DNA of 64,000 nt from Paramecium tetraurelia (GCF_000165425.1 NW_001799011.1:559933-623932), one strand, 5' to 3'; positions 37,601-51,170 are shown, numbered from the stretch's first letter. Notes: generated by a model not told the origin, from the letters alone. Program-made: numbers and translations.

Positions 37601-40292
37601 TCCAATGTTAATTTGGTTTTCACATTCTAAGAAATATTCAATCCTGTATAATCGTGTGTACTATTAGATTTTAAGGCTTTGATCTCAATTCCTTTAATGC
37701 TCAAATAGTCAGACCATGGGATATTCAATAGCCCATCTAGCTTAATAACTAGAGGGTCTTGAGTTGAATCTGGTTCTCCGATAATATTAACATAAAAGTA
37801 TCTAATAGAAAATACATTCTTTTGGAAATTGAATAGAAAGTTAGTACTCTAAGTAAAATCGCACTGTTTCTCTCCACTCTTTAAATAAATGTTCAAAATG
37901 AGAGATGATATTACTTTTTCATTAAGTTATTTATAAAAGGTCAGAGTTTCAATGCCATCCAAAGTAATATTGGTGGCATAAGTAGACGATGATGATGTTG
38001 AGTAGAAATAATTTAGACTAAATAAATAACCTCTGTCAAAAATAGGAGCAGCATTATACTCCGTAGTGTACTCACTACTTTTACAAAACAACTTGATATC
38101 AATTTGAGCCTATTCAACACATTTTCCAGTTTATTGAGCTGCCTAATCGCATTCAAGTGGCATATTCAAATAAGTATCATAAGTGACTTTTTAACTGGAT
38201 GATATATTTTCATCAAATGCATAGCATAATCTACTGTATTTTTCCAAAATGGAGTTTGAAGGTGAAAAGTAATAGTTAACTCTGTTGAGTTCCTCCTAAG
38301 TTCTATCCCTACAAGCCATACATCGATAGGGACACGTTTGACATTCCGACTCTTCTGAATTAATTGATCTATCCCTGTAATAATTGAAGCATTGGCCACA
38401 AAAAGCTCCATTGCTTTGATACTCACATGCATCCAATAAGAAAGACAATGGATTAGTTGGGACTTGACTTGGATTTGAGATAACACAATTTTTAGTACAG
38501 CCTTAACAAGAGTTTCCATACTTCGTAAAACCTGTGGTACATTTAGAGCAATAGGGTTCCTCGAGACTAGTAGTTAAGTACTTAGACTTCTTGAATGTGT
38601 CCAAAATAACTCTCTGTTATGCGTAACTAGTAAAATTATAGTCTTGGTTATATTATGAACATGAAGAGCAATAAGCCGGACAAGGCAAGCAAGAATTCGA
38701 AAAGAAATCAGCATAATAGCCATCATCACAAATTAAGCACGAGTAAACCTTTTAAGTGTCTCCTTTAAGTAGAATTCCAGATGAATCGTAATAGCTTACA
38801 ATATCATCACTGGGACTGTCATAAGAATAACAGTATAAGCAATTGTCAATTTAATCACTGCATCCAACAAAGCATGATCCCTGTTTAGTATCTAAGGAAT
38901 ATCCCTATAATAATGAAATTAATTTTATACTGATGAGCATTTAATGCATATGTAATTAGCACCACTAATCTAATGAGAAATGCAATTTGCCAATTTTTTG
39001 GCATTATCGACAGCTACGCAACTGGTGCCATCGGCCGATAAAACAAAGTCAGTTTTACAATATAAACACATGCTTACAGGATCTGAATCGTAATCCCTCC
39101 TATAAGGTATGAAATCTAGATCAAGAGAGGATCTTGTAGATGAGGTATCGCTTAATAGAGAAATTTGGTAGTATCCTACATCACAATTAGAAACCTGAGT
39201 AGGAACACATGATTATCCATCATAATTTAGGATATCGTTGCTTTATTGACATTGTCTACAAATTTTGACATACCAATCTTTTATATCCTCACCTATCGAC
39301 AAAAAAGATCTTGATGGGTACATGATTTCCATCGTTTATATTGCAATATATTCGCATCTCAAACAATTCGAATCACATCCTTCGCAAGTCCTCAAATCCA
39401 GACTAGGTATATAACCAGAGTTACAAGCTTTACACTGTTAAATTTCAGTGCTAGCTACAGTTACTGTGACGCATTTGCTGCAATTGTTGGTGCACAAAAC
39501 ACAACTTTTAGTTTAAGCACTCCATCGATACCCATCCTAACATTGTTCACACAAATCTGTACCACCAGACCCAGAAACAAGAGTACCACATTTGCTGCAA
39601 TACTTGATTGAACAACTTTCGCATGTATTCATCTTTAGATAATATCCTTCAATGCATTCTACTGCAACCTTATCAATATCAACTTTCTTGTAATCATGAT
39701 CGAATGTATAGCAAGTAGTTTCGTCAGGTGTTGTGCAAAAATCTTTGCATCCTGTGCAGATATACACAGCATATTTCAATTGTCTCGATCTAGTGATCGT
39801 CCCTGTCCAAGTTCCCAATTAAATCGAATTACCAACAAAAAACAATTCAGGATAATCTCTCTCTATTTTTTGGTATGTTCCTTGTCCAATTTTACCATTC
39901 CCCACCTCGTAATCATAGGTGCACTTCCTACTGAACTCCCAACCGTAAGGATCCTCGAAGCAATCCATGCAATAATTCACTAAGTCTGAATTAATATTCA
40001 CCTGATAATAAGGGCTATGATATTTATTACTAACATACCACTAAACACATTAAGGTGGCTTAGTATCTGAAGCTCCCAGTGTAAATAAAAAGTAACCATA
40101 CTCACATTTCGGAGGAACGGTGCTGCAATCTTCAACACCCAAAACACATAGTTCTGAGCATCCAGATGCTGTCTTTTTCAGGCAACCAACCTGCACCTTC
40201 TGGCTTTACTCTCTTAATCAAAAATGTTACCTTGAGTATTGTCCATACGCAATAAGTACTAAATTCGAAAACTGTAATAATAATAAGTTCAT
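31695..40292 (-). CDS. Giant Cys-rich, beta-helix, multi-span surface protein
   Basis: Over 2,700 residues. N-terminal signal (MNLLLLQFSNLVLIAYG) with a 27-nt intron after it; then furin/growth-factor-receptor type Cys repeats (CSIKYCSKCGTLVSG; CLNCV-like spacing) to about 38.1 kb; then a long Asn/Ser/Ile-rich region with beta-helix repeats (KFIGNSAKVGGGIAIIG, FTDNYASLMGGALYY); then a membrane-proximal Cys module (CYTGHMGALCESCDIYG ... CGPCANTY); then seven or eight membrane helices and a basic tail of about 100 residues ending NNQLTRFTKLSKNIS. The pectin-lyase-like plus multi-span layout is typical of expanded ciliate surface families. Probable receptor or adhesion protein; function not known. 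Many introns assumed, not all placed. Confidence 0.75.
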
Positions 40293-40403
40293 CAAATTGA
40301 ATAAATTAATTTCAATATTTTATCAATTCATTTTAGCAGTTATATAATTACAAATTTTGGGGCAAATAAACATTTCTTGTAAATTATATTTATTTTAATT
40401 TTT

Positions 40404-41669
40404 ATGGATCAACCACAATCCCCATCCAATACCATGTTTATGAAAAGGCTATCCACAATCAAATGCACTGCTCCTATATTGATAGCACTTTCAATCGTAT
40501 CAGCAATCTTTGCCTTCTTAGGCTATTTTAAAAATAACAATTTTGAATTTCTTATTTTAGCAATCTTTGATGTAAATATACTATCTATCATATTCAGATT
40601 ATTCTTATTCCCATTTTGATATTAACATTATACTTTGTTTTCACTCTCCAACTCGACGAATTTGGTAATCCTCAAGAGAATAATACATCATATATAATAT
40701 AATTTGGATTGCAAAGTATTACAGCAATTATCTTGGGAATCATTATCACTATAATTCAATACAAGAATCACTTGGCTAACATTTGGTTTGTTGGACTTTA
40801 AATATTCAAATTGGTGTTTTTGGTCTATTTGATCAATAAAACAAAATAATTTAGCAAAAAATAAAATGGAATTCATAGATTCACATTAGCATTCTCAGTT
40901 TTATTAAACATTTTGTTTTTGTTGTTTGCTGCAACCAATTTCAAATTCGTAACATATCAATTTTATTTAATAGTTAGTCTATCTAATAAACAACCAAGTC
41001 TTTACCCTAGACCACAACAACACCATTGTTTTGTTCATGCAATATGGTTTATTTGCTTTATTAATGGCCACAATCTTAATCAGCGTTATCCTCATTTTCA
41101 GAGTTTAAAACTATTTCTTGATTGTAGCCTTCCTGATAGTAGCTGCCCTATTCATAGCTGCCACTGCTAACGGAATGATGATCCGACAATACTCAATACT
41201 ACAGAATGATTTATCCACTTAGAAAGGCTGTAGATATGCGCTTCAAAGTCTTGGAGTTTAGACAGTTAAATAATTTTTAACATGTTCAGAAAAGTACTTA
41301 AATGAACGACAATCACCATATTTGCCATGTCCTTAAGAAAATCAATCATATCTGTGGGAATCAAATATGGATTAAATCGCATGCATTAATTTGGATTGTT
41401 GTGACTCGCTCAAAGATTTTCTTAGTAAACCTCTATATCATTTAACTGTTTGGGTTAACATTATAGTTGCTATTGGAATAATTTAGGCATTTAATACAGC
41501 TATGCTTTCAAAATTTGATGTTGGCAATAAGGAATAAAATGTACTCACAGATTTGCTCATGTTATTGCTATTTTTTGGATTATTCTTTGGAATAATTGCA
41601 ATCTACAATTCTATTTCACCTTAATAATTATAATTACAAGATTAAGTCGTATCGTAAGTATTATAATGA
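40404..41669 (+). CDS. Multi-span membrane protein with Cys-rich loop
   Basis: About 400 residues. Hydrophobic spans: IKCTAPILIALSIVSAIFAF, then after a 26-nt intron ILIPILILTLYFVF, ITAIILGIIITII, LAFSVLLNILFLLFAA, and after a 25-nt intron GLFALLMATILISVILIF, FLIVAAL. A large hydrophilic loop with Cys residues (CRYALQ, TCSEKYL, PCPQENQ, CINLDCCDSLKDF) precedes a last pair of spans. The CC pair in the loop recalls tetraspanins but the topology does not fit one cleanly. No function assigned. Confidence 0.6.
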
Positions 41670-41766
41670 TATTTCATATAGCTAGCCTTTGCTTTTGAAT
41701 TAACTAACAGTTCTTGATGCGCCGACATATAAGTATTTCAAACCACAGAAAACTTTTGGTTCTTAG

Positions 41767-43071
41767 ATGTCAAGCACTGATATTTGTGAATTAGCCACAA
41801 ATTTGATGCTTACAAAAGTTAATTTATAACCTAAAGATGATTTTAAGAAACCTGGGTAAAATGATTTTTCTATTCTAGTATCTTACTTGGAATTTAAGGT
41901 ATGGGAGGTTCATTTCTAATAAATAACGAAATTAATTTAAACGATTTCAAGATTTTGACAACCGATGAATTAATCACTAAAGCATTCCCTAAAGCTAATA
42001 AACCAGGATAGGATGTTATCATTGTTGAAGGATCTCTGGCTTCTGTAAGTCATTTTATCGGATCATGTTTATAATTTTGTTCTGATGAACCTGAAACTGC
42101 TGATTTCACCATCTTATAAGAGTTTTATGAAATGGAGAATGATAAGAAAAACAGAGTATTAAGCATTGATCCATAATTGTAATAATAATTTAGTAAAATT
42201 GTACCTTATTTGTAAATAACTGCAAACGTTTAGAATAGCGAGGATTTTACATCAATAGCTGATGCTGATGGAAAACTATTCTATGGAAAGTTTGTTTATA
42301 CTACATGTTAGGTTATGGATTAAGTTGAATCTCCATTTTTATCAGCCATATCTGACCTCAACGGATAACTTAATTATTTTAGAGTAGCTACTAAATAAGT
42401 GTATACATTATTAGTCAAGAAAGCAGGATATAAAAATGCCTGTGCTCTTGTTGATTTAACAGAACAATCTCCAAAAACAAATATCTATGTTAGAATGGTG
42501 AAAGAAGTGAAAAAGCATTCAATGAAGATTACTTTAGAATGGACATCAAAAAGTCTTAATTTGGATTTATATGGTTAATTCAAAGGAGAAAACTTTATTT
42601 GTTTAACAGGGTCTATTTCTAAATCTTGTGGTGGAATGAGTTTATAAACTAAAAACGAGAGAGATTAACATATTGAAATTTTAACTATCGATTAAATACA
42701 ACCTTTTACTTATTTGATTTTTGTTAAAAGATTCATGGAGAGAACCTAAGCATTGGATGAAAAAGTAGTAAACGTTTAAGATTGGATTGAATCTAATCCT
42801 GTTGTTACTATATACGTATATGAATTAGACTATCCTCTTGTTCAATATAGATTGCCATCAAGTAATTATATTTATATAAAATTTAGTACCAAATTCTTTT
42901 AGAGATAAAATTGACTTCACTTGGTTGGCATTTTAATTTGATGGCTAGGTCGGTGATGGACCAATTGAACTCAAAACTTATTGGTCAGAAATATCAAATG
43001 AAAGCATCAAGAATGGCAAATCCTATAAAAATAAATTTTGGCCTTCTCCTGTTACAATAGAAAACAAGTGA
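41767..43071 (+). CDS. Protein with DUF2135/YfaP-like beta-sandwich
   Basis: Chosen start MSSTDICELATNLMLTKVNL; in-frame codons continue upstream to about 41700 without ATG, so the N-terminus may lie in another exon. A 23-nt intron near 41860 leads to GIQGMGGSFLINNEINLND. Central part contains KITLEWTSKSLNLDLYGQF, ENFICLTGSISKSCGGM and later ILTIDQIQPFTYLIFVKRFM, the strand order of DUF2135/YfaP domains (EW..xDLDxH, then VH.Y). One more intron near 42910 joins the C-terminus WPSPVTIENK. Family assignment from pattern only; role unknown. Confidence 0.5.
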
Positions 43072-43124
43072 TTTATAACATTTTATTATTATGATAACAT
43101 TATTATAATGGATATAACACTCAT

Positions 43125-43965
<841 letters not shown>

Positions 43966-44073
43966 ATTATAAATTTAATTAAGTATAAAACTCCATCATA
44001 CTTAAATCGATTATTAATCGTAAAATTATTATTCATTATAATTCAAATCTAATTATTAATATTAATATTATTT

Positions 44074-44716
44074 ATGTAAACACCCCCTCCTCCACCCTAC
44101 GGTGGCTATCCTCAAGGACAATATCCTCCACCTCCTCCTCCTGCCTACGGACAAACTCCCTACCCTCAACAACCAGGTTATTAACAACCACCACCTCCTC
44201 CTGCTGGTTACCCTTATCCTCCAACTCCTGGCTATCCTCCTCCAGTTGGTGGATATCCATAACAAGGGTACCCTCCTACACCTGGTTATCCTCCTACTCC
44301 TGGTTATCCCCCTACTCCTGGATATCCCCCTGCTGGCTATCCTCCAGCTGGTTATCCTCCTCCCTAACCAGGCTATGTTCCCCCTCCTAATTATCCTTAA
44401 CAATACCCACCTTAACAGTACACCATCTATAATAAATTAGATATCCTGGTTAATACCCAGCAACAGCAATAGTTATTCCATAAGGATAATATGGTTATGC
44501 AGGAGGAAATGTTTAAATAAAAATAAGACCTAATTGCTATTTGTATAATTTTATATAAACATCAGATGTGGAGGCACTGGTTTCTATATGAAGAAATGTA
44601 GAAGAAAGCAATGCAAGGATTGTTTGTGGGCTATGGGAGTCTGCTTAAAGTGCAATGGAACTGGATGGAATAAGAAGGGAAAGGTTTGCAAATGCAAAAC
44701 GTATAAAATATATTGA
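44074..44716 (+). CDS. PGY-rich protein with Cys-rich zinc-binding tail
   Basis: Residues 1-125 are almost only Pro, Gly, Tyr, Gln and Ala in a repeating GYPP(T/P) pattern (PPTPGYPPTPGYPPAGYPPA). Introns of 23 nt each near 44416 and 44552 lead to a Cys-rich end: CYLCGGTGFYMKKCRRK, CKDCLWAMGVC, CNGTGWNKKGKVCKCK. These are two CxxCxGTG knuckles as in DnaJ and tryptophan-RNA proteins, so zinc binding is likely. PGY-rich heads occur in annexins, synexin-like and membrane-coat proteins. Intrinsically disordered head plus zinc tail; role unknown. Confidence 0.7.
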
Positions 44717-44986
44717 ATCATTCAAATAAAATATTTGATTCCATCTTCAAAAACCTTGCTTCAATATTTTGATGTGAATTGAAATATTTTTAGTCTGCTT
44801 CCTTTAATTCAAATTTTGAAAAAGCTCCATTTTTTTAAGCGATAAGAATAAATATCACTGTTAATTGGTTATTCAATGTTTCTAATAACTTTTAGGGATG
44901 TTTATGGCAAGATCTGCAAAGAGTTCTTGATTAATTTTATTGAGTTTGAACTTATATTGTATTTAATAATTATTTGTTTGTAATAA

Positions 44987-46241
44987 ATGGCAGATGTTCA
45001 TTCTTAACGAAAAAGTGTATAAAAGGTACGACATCATTCCAAAATAGTAAGCCTACATCGATGACCTATTCACAAATGACAATGAACTTGATGATGACAA
45101 GGATTTAATTAAATAATACAACACTGCAAAGAGGGAAAGAAAAACTATTGAAGCGCATAAACAATTACTTGACAACAGAGTAGCATTGTTGAAATAGGAG
45201 GAAATCAGAACACTAAAAAAGATAGAAGAGACCCGTAAAAAGGCTTTGGAAATCTATTATCTTAAAAAAAAGAATGAAGAAAAACTGAAAAAAGTAAATC
45301 TAGTTTATTGAATGTTTTAGAGAGAAGAGGAAAAAGAACAATTGCAGAAGAAATAAGAGCAATAATAATAAATTCGAAAATAGCAAGAGAGAGAGCATAA
45401 ATTATTAATTGAAAAACATAGAAATGATAAAGTATAAAAAGCTTTTATAATCAAATAATAAACCAGACATAATGAAGTTAGGAAAATGAGCTCTCAAAAA
45501 TAATCTTTAACTACTCTTAAATAAAAAAATCAGATAATCAGAGAATCAAGAGATCTCAATAGAGTAAAGGAAAGAATTGTAATAGAAAAAAGGGAAGCGA
45601 TAAGAGAATAATTAGGAAAGAAATTAGAATTTGAGCAAAAGTTAAAAGATGGGAAATAAAAAGGTACTCAAAAAAGCAATAATTTTTAGAGATTGAACAA
45701 ATTGAAACATATGAAATGGATTTATTATAAAAGTTATAAAACACTTAATAAATGTAAAAAACAGCTTTCGAAGAATTGGAATCAGCCTTAACGATGACAG
45801 CTAAGGAATTTGCAGAAAAATATCTTCAACCAAAATAAAAAGAGTATTAAAAATATAACTATATTTAGAGATTAAAATAAAGATCTTTCAAATTTTAATA
45901 CAGATGAGGATGGAATTCAAAAACATTAAGATCGTCCAAATATGGATGAATCTGATAAGGATCAATCTTCTAAAATATCTATAGAACAAATCAATGAAAT
46001 ACATGAACCAAATATACAAAATGATTCTAATAAGGATGATAATGGGGATTAAACTGATAACTAAAATTAAGGAATCAAGGAACCTGAAAATAAATAAGAT
46101 GACTAAAATGACTAAAAGTCTGTACATGAGGAAGAAGGAAATTAAAATTAATAGAACAATTAAAATGAAATTCCAAACATATTAGATTCTCCTAAAAGTT
46201 AATCAAAAGAAGATAAAGAGTAATAAGAGGAGGAATAATGA
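44987..46241 (+). CDS. Highly charged coiled-coil protein
   Basis: With a 22-nt intron the first exon MADVHSQRKSVQK joins QAYIDDLFTNDNELDDDKDL; an alternative start MFILNEKVYK at 44994 needs no intron. Further introns of 27, 26 and 25 nt (near 45297, 45663, 45848). The body is an uninterrupted Lys/Glu/Gln/Arg coiled coil (residues about 60-290), and the last 110 residues are acidic, Asn/Gln/Asp-rich low complexity. Cytoskeletal or ciliary structural protein is a guess. Confidence 0.65.
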
Positions 46242-47035
46242 TTAGGTTATATTTTAATAATTGTATAACAATTATCACTTTTTTCAGAATTCATCTTTTA
46301 GATTCATATTTATCTTTTTAATCAAATTATCTCAATGGCATTATTTTTTATTATATTTAGATAAACTAAATCAAATTATAAGAACATTCCAATATAAAAT
46401 ATTTTTATAATTCATTTTTTAAGTCATAATTAAAAAAAGAATTTAGCCTTAATAAACGTAAGATAATATTAACTTAACTTACCTTACCATTCTATATCAA
46501 TAATAATTCCACAAGAACTTCAGAAAACGATTTTATATTATTATCGCCTTTAATGTAGACCTTAAATCAAAGTGTTGAAAGTTAAATCTCCCTCATATAT
46601 GCAAATTATTATTTTATTATTTTAGTAAATCAATTACTTAATATTTTCAAATATTTTAAACAATTTACCCTCTTCCTTCTTTATTCTTTAGATCTAAATG
46701 GAATTTTTAATTTGTTTTCACTGAGCATAATTATTTCAGTTTGATTGTATAGGAGATAAATTGAATTATGAAATAGACTAGTGCTCATTCTTAGGTAAAA
46801 TTTGTGTACATTCATCTATGTTTAAACCTATTATTATTTTTGAAGTAAGATTCATGATTTATTAATTTATTTTATTAAAAATACTGTTATAAATCTTTAA
46901 TATAAATCATTTCTTAAATTGAGAATTTATACATTCTTAATAAAATTACTACGATTTAGTTTGTATCTTATATTTTTAGATTTTAATTGCTTATTTATCT
47001 TGTAAAAAATAAAACATGATAATATTCAAAATTAA
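46242..47035. other. AT-rich intergenic DNA
   Basis: Nearly 800 nt with no frame showing coding character on either strand; contains homopolymer-rich A/T tracts only. Confidence 0.5.
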
Positions 47036-47590
47036 ATGAAATTGATTTATCTTTTCCTTTGCCTCGTTATTCATAATGTAGAAACGATGAATTCTTTTGC
47101 TAAATACACCCTCACTCAATTGGATGAAATAAAATAGAAATCGGTTATAAGAGGTGAGTACAAAGATGTTGCTCAAGAATCAGCAGGAGCCATTGTTTTT
47201 AATAGTAGAACCGTTGGATATGTTGGAGGATAAAAGAATAGTAGCCCGTTGAGAGATGCAATTTATTATATAATATCTGGGGGGTATTGCTATGCTGGAA
47301 TGTCTTAATTCATTATAATAGACTTGCTCTAGACCTACTAACTCAATACTATAAAAGTTTGGTTATATGATAGAGATCCTACATTTATAAGAACTTATGA
47401 TATGTAGTTATTTATATCAAGCTCTGATACAAATGACTAATTGATTTATGAGAGCAACATTTCCAAGAGTCTCACAACCATTAAGTTTCCAGACACTCAG
47501 ATTAAACAGATAAAGATTAAGAATAGAGGCGGAAGTACAATAGATTAGTGGTTAATCCTATTAAAAATTTAAGCATTTTATGCTTTTTGA
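47036..47590 (+). CDS. Small secreted protein, family copy 1
   Basis: Single exon, 184 residues, signal peptide MKLIYLFLCLVIHNVE. Core motifs: VIRGEYKDVAQESAGAIVFN, SSPLRDAIYYIISGG, IIIDLLQTYQLNTIKVWLYD, IKFPDTQIKQIKIKNRGG, and an end IQAFYAF. Secondary-structure pattern is all-beta and recalls discoidin (F5/8 type C) folds as in BTBD9, where an LL..Y.I..I.IWLYD strand pair is typical; this is tentative. Clear paralog of the genes at 50071-50607 and 55750-56289. Confidence 0.72.
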
Positions 47591-48000
47591 AGGAGATTAC
47601 GTAATAAATTTAGAAATTATTTGTATCAACACAATTACGAAACTTAATTATATTAAAATAATATAATCTAATCTAGATTGAATCATTCATTTAGATTGTA
47701 TTTAGATATTTTATACAATATTAAAACTCTTGAAAAACGTGAAAGAAATCTGCTAACAGTAAAATTAATATTTTTCTTTACTTAACCTCTCCTAATATAA
47801 TATAACATCTAAATTTTATGTAATTTCATAATTCTACCCGTTGATTGAAAAAAACAAACAAAAATATTAGTTTTATTATATTTGTGATTAAGTAGTATTT
47901 GCTATGAAATAAATGCTAGCAATATTTATTTGATTATGAATTCAATGACAGCCTTAAAAGAAAATGCATATATTTATTTATATTGTACAACAGAAATTAA
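47591..48000. other. Intergenic, convergent
   Basis: Between the stop of secreted copy 1 and the stop of eL32. Nothing coding seen. Confidence 0.5.
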
Positions 48001-48438
48001 TCATTCCTTTTTCTCTTCTGCTCTAATTTTACCTTTTCCATTTGTTAATCTGACATTAAGTTCAGCAGCTCTTCTAACGAGAGTAGCTCTTTTTCTAGCT
48101 GAAAGGTTGTGTGCTAATTCACCTGCAAAACTTCTATTATTTGTTAGCAATAATTCAAGATCTTTTTCATTGGTAATTAACAATTTTCTGAAACCAGTTT
48201 AATCCAAGTATCTAAAAAGTCATTTGATTTCACAATACCTTGTCTTTTTATCACCTCTATAACCAGCTTTTGGCATAGGTCTATTTCCTCTGAATCTTCT
48301 TCTGACTCTGTTATCAATACCTCTTGGTCTTCTCCAGCTTGGTCTTAATTTGTGAGGATAGTCTTCTGATTCAAATCTAACAAATCTCTTTGTTCTCTTG
48401 TGAACAATTCTTTTATGAGCAAGTGACTTGACAACCAT
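48001..48438 (-). CDS. RPL32: Ribosomal protein eL32
   Basis: Large-subunit ribosomal protein, 136 residues in two exons joined by a 27-nt intron (48212-48238). Seen: [49 protein letters not shown], then [39 protein letters not shown]. The basic core [15 protein letters not shown] is diagnostic. It has higher GC and few Gln codons, as expected of a highly expressed gene. Confidence 0.97.
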
Positions 48439-48815
48439 ATTTTAATTAAAAATAAAAGATTTTAATTCAAAAATTCTTCATCATTTTCAAGTATATATTT
48501 CTTAATAATATATTGTTTTTACAGTTCCATTGATACATTTTCTTTAAGAAAAATCATTTCTTTTAAGTCCTTACATTTATTGATAAAATTTTGACACTTT
48601 ATCATATCAATGTAATTTAGTATTAATGAAAATATTTAAAAACTTAATAATGCATAAATCTTCAATGAATTTTATATATAATGAATAATAATTCAAATTT
48701 AAATCTCACTTTATTCCTTGGTTTCCCTCCAAAATTTAAAATAATAATCAGCATGACGATTGTAACTTCGATTAGGATTGGATTTAGTACAGAAGAAAAA
48801 AACATATTTAAATGT

Positions 48816-48833
48816 CCACTGTTTAAACAGTGG
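48816..48833. repeat. Perfect 18-bp palindrome
   Basis: CCACTGTTTAAACAGTGG is a perfect inverted repeat centred on GTTTAAAC, in the gap between the eL32 start and the cyclin stop, 36 nt beyond the cyclin stop codon. Could be a protein site or a 3'-UTR hairpin. Confidence 0.6.
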
Positions 48834-48868
48834 TTATAATCATTAAATTAAATTGAAATCATTCTATT

Positions 48869-49631
48869 TCATAGAGTTATGCTTTATTAACTATAAAATC
48901 TTGATCTTCTGAATTTCTTTTTCTTTATTGTTTTCCTTTTAATTTTTGGAGTATTATTTTCATCATTAGCAGTCAATTGGTTAATTTTAGCACTAATCCT
49001 CTTTATTATCTAACACTATTTGATTTAAATACATTTTTTGTATTTTCAGATAAGTTTGATGTATCTTTTGAGTAAAAATTTCTAATTGCCTCATACAATT
49101 CATATTTTTGAAAGTAGAGAAATTCAGAATCAAGAGTTACAAACAAAACCAAGTCAATTTAGACGGCCTCACCATCATAATAATCAGTTATAGTGGTAAT
49201 ATTTGCGTCATACTCAATAAGAGATAGAAGACTCATTTCCATATCTGTTATTTCTTTAGAACTATATTTAGATTGACATTAGTTAACACAGTCTTGAATA
49301 TTCATCTGAATTTTGTTTTGGCATTCATTAAACTAAAGAAATATATACATATTCTTACTTTTACTGCAATCATTAATGAAACTATTCCTATCAGATAAAC
49401 TCTATCGGAATCGATGAGTTATTTTGAAAGATATAATTTACTTAAAATGGCAGCCAATTCGATTGTTTTAATTTCCAAATTATTTTACTCGCCAACCTAA
49501 GATTAAACCAAATAACAAACCTAAAAGATCCAATGAATGAGCATCTCCATCAGCTCAAGCATTTAATCAGGTATAATTTCTGCCAATTTAATATCTCTCC
49601 TCTGAAGATAGTTATAGCGATCCAAATCCAT
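48869..49631 (-). CDS. Cyclin-like protein
   Basis: MDLDRYNYLQRRDIKLAEII opens the gene, then cyclin-box helices: MLELMEMLIHWIF, IKTIELAAILSKLYLSKQLI, RVYLIGIVSLMIAVKF, DCVNQCQSKYSSKEITDMEM, SLLSLIEYDANITTITDYY. Introns of 24, 26 and 23 nt keep the frame. The order fits the N-terminal cyclin fold (A-type helices 1-5). The tail is Lys/Arg-rich (KRKTIKKKKFRRSRF), perhaps a nuclear signal. Partner CDK not identifiable. About 225 residues, short for a cyclin. Confidence 0.7.
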
Positions 49632-50070
49632 GAATTTTTATAAAATATTATAATTTGAAAAATTAAAGAAAAAGAAATCTTGTAGTGCGAATTATTGATT
49701 TATTTTATAGCCATTAAAGAGACTACATCTTCCCATAAGAATTTTCTTAAAAATGCTATTTAATGTCGATATAATATAAGAATTACAATACTTATCCCTG
49801 CATTAATTAAGATAAAGATTATGTATTAATGTTATAATTTATATTATTAATGTAGCAATTTAAAAATTTTTGAAAATAGAGTAAATCCCATTATAAAAAG
49901 ATCCCTGTTGTTCTTTTAAATAATTAGACTTATTAAAGAAAAGTTTTAATTTTATTTTTGTCATTGGAAGACTAGTCTTATTAATCCATATACATTATTA
50001 TAAAAATTATCTATTATGAATAAATAATATTATGACATAATTATTCTCTTTATATATATAATTTATTTCA
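49632..50070. other. AT-rich intergenic DNA
   Basis: Upstream of the cyclin and downstream of secreted copy 2. No coding signal. Confidence 0.5.
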
Positions 50071-50607
50071 TCAAAATGCATAGAATGCCTGAATCTTAAT
50101 GACCTACAAGGGCTAGGTTCCTGAAATATCGGTGATTAAAAATGATTTCACTAAAGAATCATCAAATGGTATTCTATAAATTCCACCAACTGCTGAACTA
50201 TTAGTGTAAATAATTGCTTAACTGTCATCAGGGTAAATTAGTGTTACTTTAAACTTATAGGTAATTACTGTAAGATCATAAAACCAGATTACAATAGTAT
50301 TAATTTCGTATTCTTACAATAAGTCAAGCTATATTTTTCCGTTCACAGGTGCTAAAACATAACCTTTGCTACCGGCAGCAATATCATAGATGGCATCTCT
50401 TAATGGACTGTTATTAAATTGATCTCCATAAAATGTTAACTGTCTAGCATTTGAAATCAAAGCTCCACTTCTTTCATTTACAACATCCTAGTAGTCTCCT
50501 CGAATTTGTGACCTTTCAATCAAAATCATCAAATCTTAATCAGAGTAGGTTGTGGCGGAGTTGGCGATAACAAATAATAGATAAATAATCAAGATAGTCT
50601 TTTACAT
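50071..50607 (-). CDS. Small secreted protein, family copy 2
   Basis: Single exon, 178 residues. Signal peptide MQKTILIIYLLFVIANSATT. Shares with copy 1: RSQIRGDYQDVVNERSGALI, NNSPLRDAIYDIAAGS, IQLDLLQEYEINTIVIWFYD, and the identical end IKIQAFYAF. Divergence is high outside these blocks, so the duplication is not recent. Opposite strand to copy 1 with eL32 and cyclin between. Confidence 0.72.
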
Positions 50608-50658
50608 AATTAATTATTAATATCTAAAATTCATACATAAAGCCTTTGAATATAAATT

Positions 50659-51092
50659 TCATTGCTCCAAATCAAATTCAAGTAATATAAATAAATTTGA
50701 TAATTACTCCTACATACATTGCTAATTAATATCTGGAATCAAACTCTCATAGGTAGGTCCATATTGCTGATAGATTTCATCTACACTCAATTGCTCTCTC
50801 AATCCTCTAAAAATTTGGTATACCTTTAAGAATGAATCAGTTCCGAAGGCCTATTCCAAATTCATTCTTATTTTTTCTGCCCTTTCAAAACTTAATTTGA
50901 TAATTGGTTTCTATGCAACTTATGTGTCTTAGGGAACACATTTGAGGTTTTCTTATTTTTTGGAGAACTATTTTTCTAACTTTTAATTTGGTAAATCTTA
51001 ATTTAATGAGTTTTCAGATGTTTATCTTTCTAATTGTAATTCATTATTATTATTGTTAGTCACTACATCTAGAGATTAACTCTGCTAAGTTA

Positions 51093-51170
<78 letters not shown>

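Noticed and set aside
44068-44403. Minus-strand Arg/Ser/Trp-rich ORF of 111 codons
   Set aside because: Exact antisense of the PGY repeat region; its RRIxSRRI pattern is a mirror of the GYPP repeat.
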